The notes: generated from the sequence alone by a model not told the origin. A DNA stretch of 36,697 nucleotides from Pleurocapsa sp. MO_226.B13 (GCA_030064795.1 JASJEI010000065.1:1-36697); one strand, 5' to 3'. Shown: positions 8,061 to 16,888, numbered from the stretch's first letter. Numbers and translations: made by a program.

Positions 8061-8927
8061 ATGTCTATTGCTAGTTTAGAACACGGCTTTATTAAGACTA
8101 ACGGAGTTAACTTACATTACGTCAGTCAGGGGACGGGGAAATTGATGCTCATGCTTCATGGTTTCCCTGAATTTTGGTATTCTTGGAGACATCAGATTGC
8201 TAAATTTAGCCGAGATTATCATGTCGTAGCAATAGATCTGCGGGGATATAACGACAGCGATAAACCAGAAGCATTATCTGCATATCAAATGTCAGAATTG
8301 ATTGCCGATGTCCGAGGCGTAATTAACGGTTTGGGCTATGAAGATTGTATTCTGGTGGCTCATGATTGGGGAGGAGCGATCGCCTGGAATTTTGCCTATA
8401 AGTATCCTGAGATGATCGAAAAGCTGATTGTCATGAATTGTCCCCATCCTGCTAAATTTATTGAGGGATTAAAAACTCCAGCGCAATTGCAAAGAAGTTG
8501 GTACATCTTCTTTTTTCAACTGCCTTTTTTACCAGAATTGCTCTTTCAAGCTAATAACTATCAGGCGATCGCTTCGGCTTTTAGGGAGATGGCGGTTGAC
8601 AAGTCGGCATTTACCACAGAAGATCTTAACGCCTACAAAGAGGCTGCTGCCAAACCAGGCGCGCTCACGGCAATGATTAATTATTATCGGGCAAACTTTA
8701 AAATTCCTCCAGATAATCTAGCAAAAGACTGGCAGATTTTAAATCTCCCTACTTTAATGATTTGGGGCGAAGAAGACACCGTACTAGGTAAAGAATTAAC
8801 CTACGGTACAGAAGCCTATGTCAGCAATTTAGAGCTTAAATATATTCCCAATTGCAGTCATTGGGTACAGCAAGAACAACCCGATCTAGTCAATCAATAT
8901 ATGGAGGAATTTTTAGCGAAACCTTGA
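8061..8927 (+). CDS. Alpha/beta hydrolase, epoxide hydrolase-like
   Basis: A 288-residue alpha/beta-hydrolase. The oxyanion motif HGFPEFWYSW (33-42) and the nucleophile elbow AHDWGG with Asp102 are those of soluble epoxide hydrolases and haloalkane dehalogenases, in which Asp replaces the Ser of esterases. The acid is in GEEDTVLG (about 245-252) and the base in CSHWVQQE (about 270-277). The cap region (about 140-225) contains INYYRANF, which could supply an epoxide-activating Tyr. No signal peptide is visible. Its 3' end overlaps the convergent rRNA methyltransferase gene by 15 bases. Epoxide hydrolase is more likely than dehalogenase, but the substrate is unknown. Confidence 0.85.
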   Translation: MSIASLEHGFIKTNGVNLHYVSQGTGKLMLMLHGFPEFWYSWRHQIAKFSRDYHVVAIDLRGYNDSDKPEALSAYQMSELIADVRGVINGLGYEDCILVAHDWGGAIAWNFAYKYPEMIEKLIVMNCPHPAKFIEGLKTPAQLQRSWYIFFFQLPFLPELLFQANNYQAIASAFREMAVDKSAFTTEDLNAYKEAAAKPGALTAMINYYRANFKIPPDNLAKDWQILNLPTLMIWGEEDTVLGKELTYGTEAYVSNLELKYIPNCSHWVQQEQPDLVNQYMEEFLAKP

Positions 8928-9710
8928 TTGTCTTTTTGCCTCATAGAGTAACAAAGAAGTAGCCACGGCAACATTTAGAGATTCTACACCATTAGCCAGA
9001 GGAATTTTAACCTCTTGGTCAGCTTTAGCGATCGTCTGTGGTGATAACCCCGCTCCTTCATTTCCCAGTAAAATCAAACTAGGTCGAGTCAAATCGAGAT
9101 CCCAGTAAGTTTTTTCTGCTTGAGAGGTGGTGGCAATGACTTGTATTCCTTGCTGCTGATGTTGCCAAATTAATTCTGCCAGATTTTGCTTAGTCCCAAT
9201 GGATATACGAAACCATTCTCCTACTGAAGCTCGCAATACTTTGGGGTTATGAATATCGACACTATCCGAACTCAACCAGAGAGCATCAACTCCTGTAGCT
9301 ACTGCACTGCGAATAATTGTGCCTAAATTACCAGGGTCTTGTAATCTTTCGATGGCAATACCTAACTTAGTTTGAGCAATAATTGGTTCGGATCGAGTTC
9401 GACGCGGTGCGACTGCGACAACTCCATCGGGATTAACAGTAGTCGCGATCGCGCCTAATACTTCTGAACTAACGGGCTGCAATTTTAAACCCTTATCAAT
9501 AATTTTTCGGCATAATTGCGGATGATTTGCTCGCCAGCGATCTGTGTGAAAAATAATATCTAACTTATAATCGACTTGAAAAGCTGCCTCAATCAAATTT
9601 GTTCCTTCTAACAGTAGCAAATTTTGCTTCTGTCTTTCTTTGCTGGAATGTAGCTTTCGAGCTTGTTTGACAAGAGGATTTTGAATGCTAGTTAAAATTA
9701 TGTTTTCCAC
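8913..9710 (-). CDS. TrmH/SpoU-family RNA 2'-O-methyltransferase
   Basis: A 265-residue SPOUT methyltransferase that transfers a methyl group from SAM to a ribose 2'-OH of rRNA or tRNA. The N-terminal substrate-binding domain (about 1-100) includes LLEGTNLIEAA. The three knot motifs follow: LQDPGNLGTIIRSA (about 122-135, with the conserved Asn and Arg), LLGNEGAGL (about 213-221), and IPLANGVESLNVAVA (about 234-248). The size fits the RlmB/TsnR-like group that acts on 23S rRNA; the exact target is not set by sequence. A tRNA gene lies just upstream on the same strand, 53 bases from the start codon, and might be co-transcribed with it. Confidence 0.9.
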   Translation of the reverse strand: MENIILTSIQNPLVKQARKLHSSKERQKQNLLLLEGTNLIEAAFQVDYKLDIIFHTDRWRANHPQLCRKIIDKGLKLQPVSSEVLGAIATTVNPDGVVAVAPRRTRSEPIIAQTKLGIAIERLQDPGNLGTIIRSAVATGVDALWLSSDSVDIHNPKVLRASVGEWFRISIGTKQNLAELIWQHQQQGIQVIATTSQAEKTYWDLDLTRPSLILLGNEGAGLSPQTIAKADQEVKIPLANGVESLNVAVATSLLLYEAKRQSRFR

Positions 9711-9763
9711 AAGCTATTGACGAATAGCATTACTGAAAGTAATACTTTGGATGCAAATAGTGA

Positions 9764-9848
9764 TGCGGAACTCGGGACTTGAACCCGAATGTTTTAAGCA
9801 AACACTAGAATCTGAATCTAGCGCGTCTACCAATTCCGCCAGTTCCGC
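9764..9848 (-). tRNA. tRNA-Leu (anticodon CAG)
   Basis: The minus strand folds as an 85-base type II tRNA. The acceptor arms GCGGAAC/GTTCCGC pair fully, the discriminator base is A at 9764, and the D arm carries GGTAGACGC. The anticodon stem CTAGA/TCTAG encloses the loop TTCAGAT with CAG as anticodon. A long variable arm and the T arm TCGGG-TTCAAGT-CCCGA follow. The long variable arm and CAG anticodon identify leucine. The 3' CCA is not encoded, as the next template bases give TCA. Confidence 0.96.
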
Positions 9849-9990
9849 GTAAAATTTTACCCACAGACTCTTATTATGATTGACTTTTAGCCTCAATGTC
9901 AAACTTATAACAATTTTTAAAAGTTAGTTGTTCGAGATCTGTCTCCATCACTAGTAGACGCTCACATTAAATTACTATTTTTATTATCAA

Positions 9991-10005
9991 GAGGAAAAAG
10001 CCATT
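9991..10005 (+). promoter_or_regulatory. Shine-Dalgarno site that points to an ATT start for murA
   Basis: GAGGA at 9991-9995 is followed after 7 bases by ATT at 10003. The murA frame is open from a TAG at 9955-9957. Between that stop and the conserved coding region there is no ATG or GTG, and the only TTG (10063) lacks a ribosome site and sits inside the conserved N-terminus. Confidence 0.6.
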
Positions 10006-11355
10006 AATTCTATCTCTAACTTAACCCAACCCAAAACCAATCTCAAAGACTCCCAAGCTATATTGGAAATATGGGGACGAGTTCCCCTCAAAGGCGAAGT
10101 CAAAATTAGTGGTGCTAAAAACTCCGCTTTAGTATTGATGGCTGGTTCAATACTCTGTCCAGGACAAACCGTCTTACATAATATTCCTAATCTAGTTGAC
10201 ATCCAACGAATGGGACAAATCCTCACCTCTTTGGGGGTTAAACTCAAGCTAGATGACAACTCCCTTCAGATTGATGCCAGCGATATTAATCCTACCGAAG
10301 CTCCATATGATGTAGTTTCCCAGTTAAGAGCCAGTTTCTTTGTCATTGGGCCGCTACTAACTAGATTAGGAATAGCAAAAGTACCTAGACCTGGAGGATG
10401 TGCCATCGGCGCACGTCCTATAGAGCTTCATATGCGGGGTTTACAGGCGATGGGAGCAAATGTGTCTATTGAAGATGGTGTAGTTCATGCCAATTTGGTA
10501 GGAAACAAACGCCGTTTACAAGGGGCAAACATCTACCTAGACTATCCTAGTGTTGGGGCGACCGAAACCATCTTGATGGCAGCTACTTTGGCTGAAGGAA
10601 TAACTACGATCGGTAATGCGGCCCAAGAACCAGAAATTGTAGATTTGGCTAACTTTTGTAATGAAATGGGGGCAAAAGTTAGTGGCGCGGGAACAAATAC
10701 GATTACTATTCAAGGCGTTACTGAGCTACACCCTGTCGAGTATAGCGTTATTCCCGATCGCATTGAAGCGGGAACATTCCTAGTAGCAGGCGCAATTACC
10801 CAGTCGGAAATTAGTTTAACCTCAGTCATTCCCGAACATTTAGTTCCCGTAATTGCCAAACTCCGAGAAATAGGCTGTCAAGTTGTTGTAGAAGGAGAAG
10901 AAGATCGAGTATTTGGTGGCAACATCAGATCTAAACGGCTGCGAATCATACCAGGAGAGCTTCAAGGCACGGATATTGAAACTTTACCCTATCCTGGCTT
11001 CCCTACCGATATGCAAGCTCAATTTACTGCCCTATTGAGTATTAGTGAAGGCAATAGCGTAATTACCGAAACCGTATTTGAAAACCGTTTGCGTCACGTT
11101 GCCGAATTACAACGTATGGGAACAAATATTCGAGTCAAGAAAAATAATGCGATCGTTCAGGGTGTACCGTTTATTTCTGGTGCGCCAGTTATGGCAACCG
11201 ACTTAAGAGCCTCTGCTGCATTAGTCTTAGCTGGTTTGGCAGCAAAAGGTAAAACCACCGTTCGCGGTTTACATCACCTAGATCGCGGTTATGAGAACTT
11301 AGAAGAGAAATTGCGTGGTTTGGGCGCGAGATTAGAGCGGATTATTCCTCAATAG
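10003..11355 (+). CDS. murA: UDP-N-acetylglucosamine 1-carboxyvinyltransferase (MurA)
   Basis: First committed enzyme of peptidoglycan synthesis; it transfers enolpyruvate from PEP to UDP-GlcNAc in the cytoplasm. The conserved N-terminus [15 protein letters not shown] contains the essential Lys-Asn. [11 protein letters not shown] carries the catalytic Cys and the Arg; SVGATE and the TDMQAQF loop are present, and [13 protein letters not shown] lies near the end. I place the start at ATT 10003, giving 450 residues with an extension of 20 before the TTG at 10063; cyanobacterial MurA proteins commonly have such an extra N-terminal tail before the EIWG/QIWG segment. The TTG-only form would be 430 residues. 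It stands alone and is followed by a hairpin-T7 terminator. Confidence 0.9.
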   Translation: MNSISNLTQPKTNLKDSQAILEIWGRVPLKGEVKISGAKNSALVLMAGSILCPGQTVLHNIPNLVDIQRMGQILTSLGVKLKLDDNSLQIDASDINPTEAPYDVVSQLRASFFVIGPLLTRLGIAKVPRPGGCAIGARPIELHMRGLQAMGANVSIEDGVVHANLVGNKRRLQGANIYLDYPSVGATETILMAATLAEGITTIGNAAQEPEIVDLANFCNEMGAKVSGAGTNTITIQGVTELHPVEYSVIPDRIEAGTFLVAGAITQSEISLTSVIPEHLVPVIAKLREIGCQVVVEGEEDRVFGGNIRSKRLRIIPGELQGTDIETLPYPGFPTDMQAQFTALLSISEGNSVITETVFENRLRHVAELQRMGTNIRVKKNNAIVQGVPFISGAPVMATDLRASAALVLAGLAAKGKTTVRGLHHLDRGYENLEEKLRGLGARLERIIPQ

Positions 11356-11380
11356 TATTTTAATTTTTTGATTGATTAAG

Positions 11381-11427
11381 GCGATCGCCCGACTGACTTT
11401 TCTAGTGTTAAGGCGATCGCTTTTTTT
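11381..11427 (+). terminator. Rho-independent terminator after murA
   Basis: GCGATCGCC (11381-11389) pairs over 9 bp with GGCGATCGC (11412-11420) across a 22-base loop and is followed at once by seven T residues. The stem is built from two HIP1-type octamers. It lies 25 bases past the murA stop. Confidence 0.75.
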
Positions 11428-11458
11428 AGTCATTAGTCATTAGTTAGTAGTTATTTGT
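11424..11458. repeat. TTAGT-type heptamer repeat
   Basis: Five consecutive 7-mers TTTTAGT, CATTAGT, CATTAGT, TAGTAGT, TATTTGT follow the murA terminator directly. They share sequence and order (…TATTTGTCC) with the copy at 3173-3207. Confidence 0.7.
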
Positions 11459-11553
11459 CCTAACCAATATACGTACTGCGATAAGAGCTTACTAATACCC
11501 AAATAAATAAGATTGGGTTATAAAGGGGGTATTCAACAAATCTATTACTAATC

Positions 11554-11949
11554 ATGATGATTGGTAATTCGAGAATGGATACTTATGAGGAAAGTAATAG
11601 AGCCAGACAAGCTGCCCTACTAGCGAAAAAAGATCGCGAAAACATTATCAAAAATGGCTTGAGTATTTTAGAACATTACCGTAGTGGTTGGAGTGTGGTC
11701 GAAATAGCAGTTTCTACTAGCGAATCGGAAGCTACTTCGGTGAGAATTGCTGCGATTAGAAATTTTATCAACCAGGTTAACTCGATTATCGGGTTGATTA
11801 AGTCTCATGTCGAAGGTTTGTCGGCAACAGAAATCGCTCAAAAGCTAAACATTGAGCTTAATATCGTGCTTGAAGAACTTAAATGGTTTCAGCAAAGCCA
11901 AATCATTACTCAAAAAGGGCAAGTTTGGATACATAAAAAATACGAGTAA
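11554..11949 (+). CDS. Hypothetical protein with C-terminal winged-helix-like segment
   Basis: A 131-residue soluble protein of unknown family. The N-terminal half is charged and helical (RARQAALLAKKDRENIIKNG). The second half has a helix-turn-helix-like pattern: LSATEIAQKLNIELNIVLEEL (about residues 91-111) is followed by SQIITQKGQVWI, which resembles a wing hairpin. It may be a small DNA-binding regulator, but this rests on pattern only. Other possible starts are at 11557 and 11575. It is flanked on both sides by intergenic repeats and is probably monocistronic. Confidence 0.6.
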   Translation: MMIGNSRMDTYEESNRARQAALLAKKDRENIIKNGLSILEHYRSGWSVVEIAVSTSESEATSVRIAAIRNFINQVNSIIGLIKSHVEGLSATEIAQKLNIELNIVLEELKWFQQSQIITQKGQVWIHKKYE

Positions 11950-11992
11950 AATAAATTGAATCTAGCCTTCGTTAAATATGAGACACGATTAT

Positions 11993-12021
11993 TTGTTAGT
12001 CATTAGTTATTAGTCGTTAGT
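11993..12021. repeat. TTAGT-type heptamer repeat
   Basis: The units TTGTTAGT, CATTAGT, TATTAGT and CGTTAGT repeat the same heptamer family as at 3173 and 11424. Confidence 0.65.
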
Positions 12022-12109
12022 AAGCTGACACGCATTTAAATTGGGATTTTTGAAGTTCAGACTTCTTACAGCAAGGCTTGTGGGCGATCAAAATAAATGC
12101 ATAACAGCT

Positions 12110-12135
12110 TAGAGACGTAGCATACTACGTCTCTA
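12110..12135. repeat. Palindromic repeat, second copy of the GTAGAGACGTA type
   Basis: TAGAGACGTAG (12110-12120) and CTACGTCTCTA (12125-12135) are perfect inverted arms around CATA. The outer arms match the 28-bp palindrome at 690-717. It lies 18 bases before the start of a small membrane-protein gene. Confidence 0.8.
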
Positions 12136-12153
12136 CTGTTCGGGGTAGAAAAG

Positions 12154-12438
12154 ATGATTCATGGTTTAGAACACGATACCGCCAGCAGCGAAAAAGTACT
12201 ATTTTGTCTGGCGGTGGCTCTGTGTATGCTGATTCTTTCCAATCTCCACTGGACTAGCTGCGAACTTGGACGAACCAAATACAAACGTATCCTAACCTTT
12301 TATCGCTTGGGCGCTGCTGCTTTTATTATTGTTTTGGCTTTTGCTAGTGGTGTTTTATCTTCGTTGATGATAATTACTTTAGTTGCGATCGCCTGTACCG
12401 TACAAATTGCCTTCGATATTTTCAATACTTGCTCGTAG
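12154..12438 (+). CDS. Small integral membrane protein, possible LtrA C-terminal fragment
   Basis: A 94-residue protein with three hydrophobic segments (about 14-30, 50-66, 69-89) separated by a short basic loop (GRTKYKRIL). The pattern resembles the last helices of the larger 'low temperature requirement' LtrA-like membrane proteins, but the similarity is only visual. A palindromic repeat stands directly upstream, so it may be the surviving 3' end of a truncated gene. The ATG is preceded by a purine-rich GGGGTAGAAAAG. Function unknown. Confidence 0.5.
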   Translation: MIHGLEHDTASSEKVLFCLAVALCMLILSNLHWTSCELGRTKYKRILTFYRLGAAAFIIVLAFASGVLSSLMIITLVAIACTVQIAFDIFNTCS

Positions 12439-12459
12439 ATTCGATCTATGTCGAGCCAG

Positions 12460-15400
12460 TTATTTAATTTCAGAATTACGAATCAACTGCACATCTCTAG
12501 GATTGTTAATGTTCTTCGATATAGCTTCCCATTGTTCTGCTAAACCCAATCTAGATAAAGCTTTATTAATCACCAAAAGATGATTTGATTCTTGTTTTCT
12601 TTTGCTTATTACACTAGTGTTTTCTCCATGCCAGCGATAACAATAGTTAGTGCTACTAATATGGTGTAAATGACCGACTTCACTCAATTTAAGATACATA
12701 TCATAGTCCACGGCACTGGTTAGATCTTCATCAAACCCAGAGGTTCTGCACCAATCTCTTTTTCTAAACATCCGAAAATGAGATGCTAACATACTTAACA
12801 AGAAAGATTCTCTAGAAAATTCAACATGCCTGGTTAAGGTGCGGACATAATTACCAGCTTTATCGACAATTTCAGCCGAACTATACACACAGCTAACATC
12901 GCGATCGTCTAAATAATTAACGGCTAATTCTACTGCGTTTGGTTTGAGAAAATCATCAGAATCTAGTTGCCCAATGTACATTCCACGACACATGTTAACC
13001 GCAGCATTTGAAGCTTTACTAATACCGCCGTTAGCCTGAGATATCCAACGAACTCGCGGATTGTCACTATAGTTTGCTTCTAATACTTTTAAAGTGCCAT
13101 CAGTAGAGCCATCATTACAGATACAAACCTCTAAATCGGTATAGGTTTGATTCAAAACACTATCTACTGCTTGCTTGATATATTGTTCTCGATTGAATAC
13201 AGGAATATAGATAGAGACTTTAGGAACTGCATATAATCTTCCTCGTTCGTATTGACGATAGATAGGTGCGGGACATTTTTCTGCTAATTGCAAGGTGGTA
13301 ATATTTTTTCCCGCTTGGCGATCTGTCTCGTTTTCTCCATTGGGGGGTTCTTGGTGGAGAGACATAGCATCGATCACGGGAATAAAATAATATCCCGCAT
13401 TATAAAACCGATATCCCATTTCATTATCTTCTGCGCCCCAATGCTGAAAATCTTCATCATATTCTCCTGCTTCTTGAATTGCTTTTCGAGGATGAGCTTC
13501 ATTTCCGCCTGAAAATCCGACAAAAGACCATCTTTGCTCTTTTTTGTAGTTGTTACGGACATAAAGTGCAAATCGCCAGTCGTGACACTCCCCTATACTT
13601 GTTTGTCGAGCCGAAACTTCGTTATTAGGAACAATACTAGGAAGATCGATCGCCGTGTTGATATTAGCTAAAATTTCATCATCGGTAATATCATCGGTGC
13701 AAACATATCTTCGATGTCCGATTAAAATAACGCGATCGCTTACGTGAAAGTATTTCATGTAGGATTCTACTAGTTCGGGGTAGGGTAGAATATCGCAATC
13801 TATAGTAATCAAATAGTCATGTCTGGCGGTTCTTGCGCCTAAATTACGGGCTGCTGATAAGCGATAACCTCGATCTGATTGGCGAACGTAGATTAGATTT
13901 AGGTAATGTTCGTATTTGCGAATCACCCGATCTATTTCCTCAGAACTACCATCGTCTACTACTACTACTTCAATTAGATGTGCGGGATAAGTTTGATGAG
14001 TCAGTGCTGCTAGAGTTTTAGCCAGCATCGCACTACGATTATAAACAGGGATTATAATTGAAACTGCCAATGTATAAGGCTTCTTGCTAGTAGCAAACTC
14101 GGATAGCTGTTGTTCGATAAAAGAATAATCATTACCAACGCCTACCAGTTCGGGCAAAATTAAATCTGGAGGAAAATTAGGCAGAGTTTTTCTTTGATAG
14201 ACATGACGTTCTTGGACGGGACGATCTAAAAATGCTTGGTTGGCTTCAGAAAATCGACCCATTTCAATCAAAGTTTCCTCTCTAGCTACATAACCACCGA
14301 CAAAGTCAGGAAAGTTTTCCTGTAGATAATCACAATATTTGAGGGCTTGTTCCAGATTGCCAGAACAACGAGCAGTGTTAGCCAATCCTTGCCATGCATG
14401 AGGGTTTTCGGGATGTTCTGTAGTAATTTTTTGAAAACTTGCTTCTGCTGCTTCTATTTCTGCTAGTTGAATTAAAGTATTGGCTCGACTAACCTGCATC
14501 CAAACGCGATTGGGAAACCGAGCTACACATTCGTTCCAGTAGTACAAAGCTTGTGACCATTCTTTCTGTCTCATCGCCATCTTCGCCAGCCCAGCCAATC
14601 CTTCAGAGCGATCGCTATATTTGAGCTTTAATCCCTCGAACTCCGCTTTTGCTAGCTCAAATTCACCGATTTCTGCCAAAGCATTACCTTTGCCTACGTA
14701 GGCAGATATAGCTTCAGGAAAAGAGTCAATTACTGTTTGCCAACGCTGCACTGCCAAATCAAACTGTTTCGATCGCATTGCTACCCTAGCTAATCCCTCC
14801 AATCCATCAGAGCGATCGGGACATTCTATGACCAATTTTTGCAGCAGGTTTTCGATCTCGTCCAATTTGCCCAAGTCTACTAAGGCATTTTCTAATCTAC
14901 GGTATAGCCAAGGCTGAGTTAAACCTAGTTTTTGAGCTTGATAATAACAAGCAACTGCTTCCTCTATTGCGCCATTCGCTTCTAAGAGAATTCCCTGAAA
15001 AAACTTAAATCCTGCATGAGTAGGATTTTCTTGAGTGAGGCGATCGTAACGAGCGGCTGCCGTTTCCAATTGCCCTTGCTGCAAAACAATGCTGAGTAAC
15101 TTATCGTAAACAAATTTATGGCACTCGGGATTAATTAATATTCCCTGTTCTAAATAAAAAATCGCTTCATCTTTTTTGCCAGTTACCAATAAAGCATTAC
15201 TGAGATCGAAATAAACCCAAGAATGATGGGAATCTAACTCTATTACTCTTTGATAAATAGAAATTGCTCTAGCAAAAAGCTGTTGATGCTCGTAGCATTT
15301 TGCCAGCTTAAAATTAAATTCAGGATGTTCGGGCTTTAACTCTACTGCTTTTTGAAAAGCCGAGAACGCTCGTTCCCATTCTCCCTTTTTAAGATAACCA

Positions 15401-15546
15401 TTCCCTAATTGAGCATATATCCAAGGTGGTTGTTTGGCGGAAATACTCATTGCTCTTTCGTAAGCTTCAATTGCCTCTTCGACATTGCCTTCTTGCCATT
15501 TGGTTTTGCCAAGTTGAATTAATTCCTTTGTCTTCTGTAAATTCAT
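12460..15546 (-). CDS. TPR protein fused to a two-domain chondroitin/hyaluronan synthase-like glycosyltransferase
   Basis: A 1028-residue protein. Residues 1 to about 470 are TPR repeats of about 34 residues (e.g. WIYAQLGNGYLKKGEWERA). A first GT2 domain starts near 493 (SIIIPVYNRS, VVVDDGSSEE, DCD in TIDCDILPYP near 578). It is followed by a GT7-like C-terminal part with GFSGGNEA, HWGAEDNEMGYRFY and HQEPPNGENETDR. A second GT2 domain starts near 775 (SIYIPVFNRE, CICNDGSTDG, DSD in IGQLDSDDF near 860, and HFRMFRKRDW). The order A1-(GT7C)-A2 and the motifs match the bacterial chondroitin synthase KfoC and Pasteurella hyaluronan synthase, which polymerise alternating sugars from UDP-donors. The long TPR arm is an addition to those enzymes. 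No signal or membrane helix is visible; no UDP-sugar dehydrogenase or export gene is adjacent. Polymer identity is inference. Confidence 0.85.
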   Translation of the reverse strand: MNLQKTKELIQLGKTKWQEGNVEEAIEAYERAMSISAKQPPWIYAQLGNGYLKKGEWERAFSAFQKAVELKPEHPEFNFKLAKCYEHQQLFARAISIYQRVIELDSHHSWVYFDLSNALLVTGKKDEAIFYLEQGILINPECHKFVYDKLLSIVLQQGQLETAAARYDRLTQENPTHAGFKFFQGILLEANGAIEEAVACYYQAQKLGLTQPWLYRRLENALVDLGKLDEIENLLQKLVIECPDRSDGLEGLARVAMRSKQFDLAVQRWQTVIDSFPEAISAYVGKGNALAEIGEFELAKAEFEGLKLKYSDRSEGLAGLAKMAMRQKEWSQALYYWNECVARFPNRVWMQVSRANTLIQLAEIEAAEASFQKITTEHPENPHAWQGLANTARCSGNLEQALKYCDYLQENFPDFVGGYVAREETLIEMGRFSEANQAFLDRPVQERHVYQRKTLPNFPPDLILPELVGVGNDYSFIEQQLSEFATSKKPYTLAVSIIIPVYNRSAMLAKTLAALTHQTYPAHLIEVVVVDDGSSEEIDRVIRKYEHYLNLIYVRQSDRGYRLSAARNLGARTARHDYLITIDCDILPYPELVESYMKYFHVSDRVILIGHRRYVCTDDITDDEILANINTAIDLPSIVPNNEVSARQTSIGECHDWRFALYVRNNYKKEQRWSFVGFSGGNEAHPRKAIQEAGEYDEDFQHWGAEDNEMGYRFYNAGYYFIPVIDAMSLHQEPPNGENETDRQAGKNITTLQLAEKCPAPIYRQYERGRLYAVPKVSIYIPVFNREQYIKQAVDSVLNQTYTDLEVCICNDGSTDGTLKVLEANYSDNPRVRWISQANGGISKASNAAVNMCRGMYIGQLDSDDFLKPNAVELAVNYLDDRDVSCVYSSAEIVDKAGNYVRTLTRHVEFSRESFLLSMLASHFRMFRKRDWCRTSGFDEDLTSAVDYDMYLKLSEVGHLHHISSTNYCYRWHGENTSVISKRKQESNHLLVINKALSRLGLAEQWEAISKNINNPRDVQLIRNSEIK

Positions 15547-15810
15547 GTCGATCGAAGTTTGGTTCAGAGATTGGCAAGCTGTCTAGTTTACAGAAAAGAA
15601 GATTTTGAATCTAAATTATTAACAATTTTCAACACGATAATTTAAATCGATAAAATCAACTAGATTTCTGTAACTGCTATCGGTTCGAGCCGATCCTAAT
15701 CTTAAATTTATGGATCGGCAATATCTGTCTGATTGTTCTAGCTGCAAGTCGTTTCTCTACCTCGTGTAGTTCTAAGGAGTCGCGCCAAAATAACTTACCA
15801 ATTTAAAGGT
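15547..15810. other. Non-coding gap upstream of the TPR-glycosyltransferase gene
   Basis: Contains the upstream region of the minus-strand glycosyltransferase gene. It is AT-rich and I see no open frame, hairpin or clear promoter pair in it. It ends at the transposase remnant beginning at 15811. Confidence 0.5.
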
Positions 15811-15972
15811 TAATCAAGGAAGAAGATAATAGTTCCATTTTCTGTGATGTGACAAAACATTCGATGTTCGATTTTATTCCATTTACTTGTCCCTGGAGGT
15901 AAATGGCAGACATTGATAGTTAATCCTAATTCCGTGGCTAATTTTTGTAACTCGCTTTTCCCAAAATCAACA
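15811..15972 (-). pseudogene. ISAzo13-family transposase remnant
   Basis: Reading the minus strand from 15971 gives about 53 residues, including KLATELGLTINVCHLPPG and TSKWNKIEHRMFCHIT, the C-terminal hallmark block of ISAzo13-type (Rhodopirellula-type) DDE transposases, with the last catalytic Glu in KIEH. After HIT the expected N/S-Q-NWRG is replaced by unrelated sequence and a stop. The rest of the gene is absent. It is too short to be functional. Confidence 0.8.
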
Positions 15973-15992
15973 CCCTAGATCTAACCCATCTC

Positions 15993-16619
15993 TTATACTT
16001 CTTTAAACTTAAATTTAATAAATACCAAAATGCTACTAATTACAAAACCAATAATAAAACCAAATAAGTGACTGTGAAAGCTTACTTGGGGAATTAGATT
16101 ATCAAAAATAAATTGAATAATAATAATCAAAATTACCTGTTGTAATCGGCGTTTTGCCGTAGTCGAATGTCTTTTTTTTAGCCATATTTGTAGTGAAATT
16201 GCCAAAATCGCGCCAATTAAACCCATGATCGCTGCCGAAGCACCAACTAAAAAAACATTATTCAATCCTAATTTGAAAGCTAACAAAGAAAAAGTCAGCA
16301 TTGAGCCGATACCACTACATAAATAAATTGTCAGATAGTATTTTGCTCCCAAACTTAATTCAATTAAACGTCCAATAAAGAAAAGAGACAGCATATTAGT
16401 TGCCAGATGGAATGAGCCATAGTGAAGAAAGTTAGCCCCAATTAATCGCCACCATTCACCAGCTAAAACTTTTTCAGGAATTAAAGCCCCCAAACGCTCT
16501 AAAGCCAGATAATTTTGACTCCCTCCCAATTGAATTTCTATAGCATAAACTAGTAAATTTAGGGCAATTAAAATATAGGTAGTATAGGCGATTCCAGCTT
16601 GTTTGTGGCTTGGTTTCAT
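15993..16619 (-). CDS. Rhomboid-family intramembrane serine protease
   Basis: A 208-residue membrane protein with six predicted helices. WWRLIGANFLHYGSFHLATNM (about 56-76) covers the L1 loop and the conserved HxxxN of helix 2. GASAAIMG carries the nucleophile Ser128, and SFHSHLFGFIIG the catalytic His184. The usual GxSG has Ala after Ser, as in some active rhomboids. It cleaves transmembrane substrates, unknown here. The gene is divergent from leuB across 316 bases. Confidence 0.88.
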   Translation of the reverse strand: MKPSHKQAGIAYTTYILIALNLLVYAIEIQLGGSQNYLALERLGALIPEKVLAGEWWRLIGANFLHYGSFHLATNMLSLFFIGRLIELSLGAKYYLTIYLCSGIGSMLTFSLLAFKLGLNNVFLVGASAAIMGLIGAILAISLQIWLKKRHSTTAKRRLQQVILIIIIQFIFDNLIPQVSFHSHLFGFIIGFVISSILVFIKFKFKEV

Positions 16620-16888
16620 ACGAAATATTTTTTGAAAATTAGTACAGTTCGTAAATTGATAATTTTGGTTCGGAAAATTAAATATTAAAAATGTTAACTA
16701 TTTTTAGAGTTTAAACAGTTATCGTGCTTATTATCTCAGTTCGGCATAAATAAGACGAATAATTAGTGTATTGTTAAGGATTGGGTTTTACAATTAAGCT
16801 AATGATGCTGTAATCATACTCTTTTGTCCAGTCTAGATAAGATAAACACAATACTTCTTTTATTCTCGGTTGCTGGTAAATGGTAAAT

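Noticed and set aside
9714..9902. Minus-strand open frame of 62 codons
   Set aside because: It runs across the tRNA-Leu gene and is explained by it.
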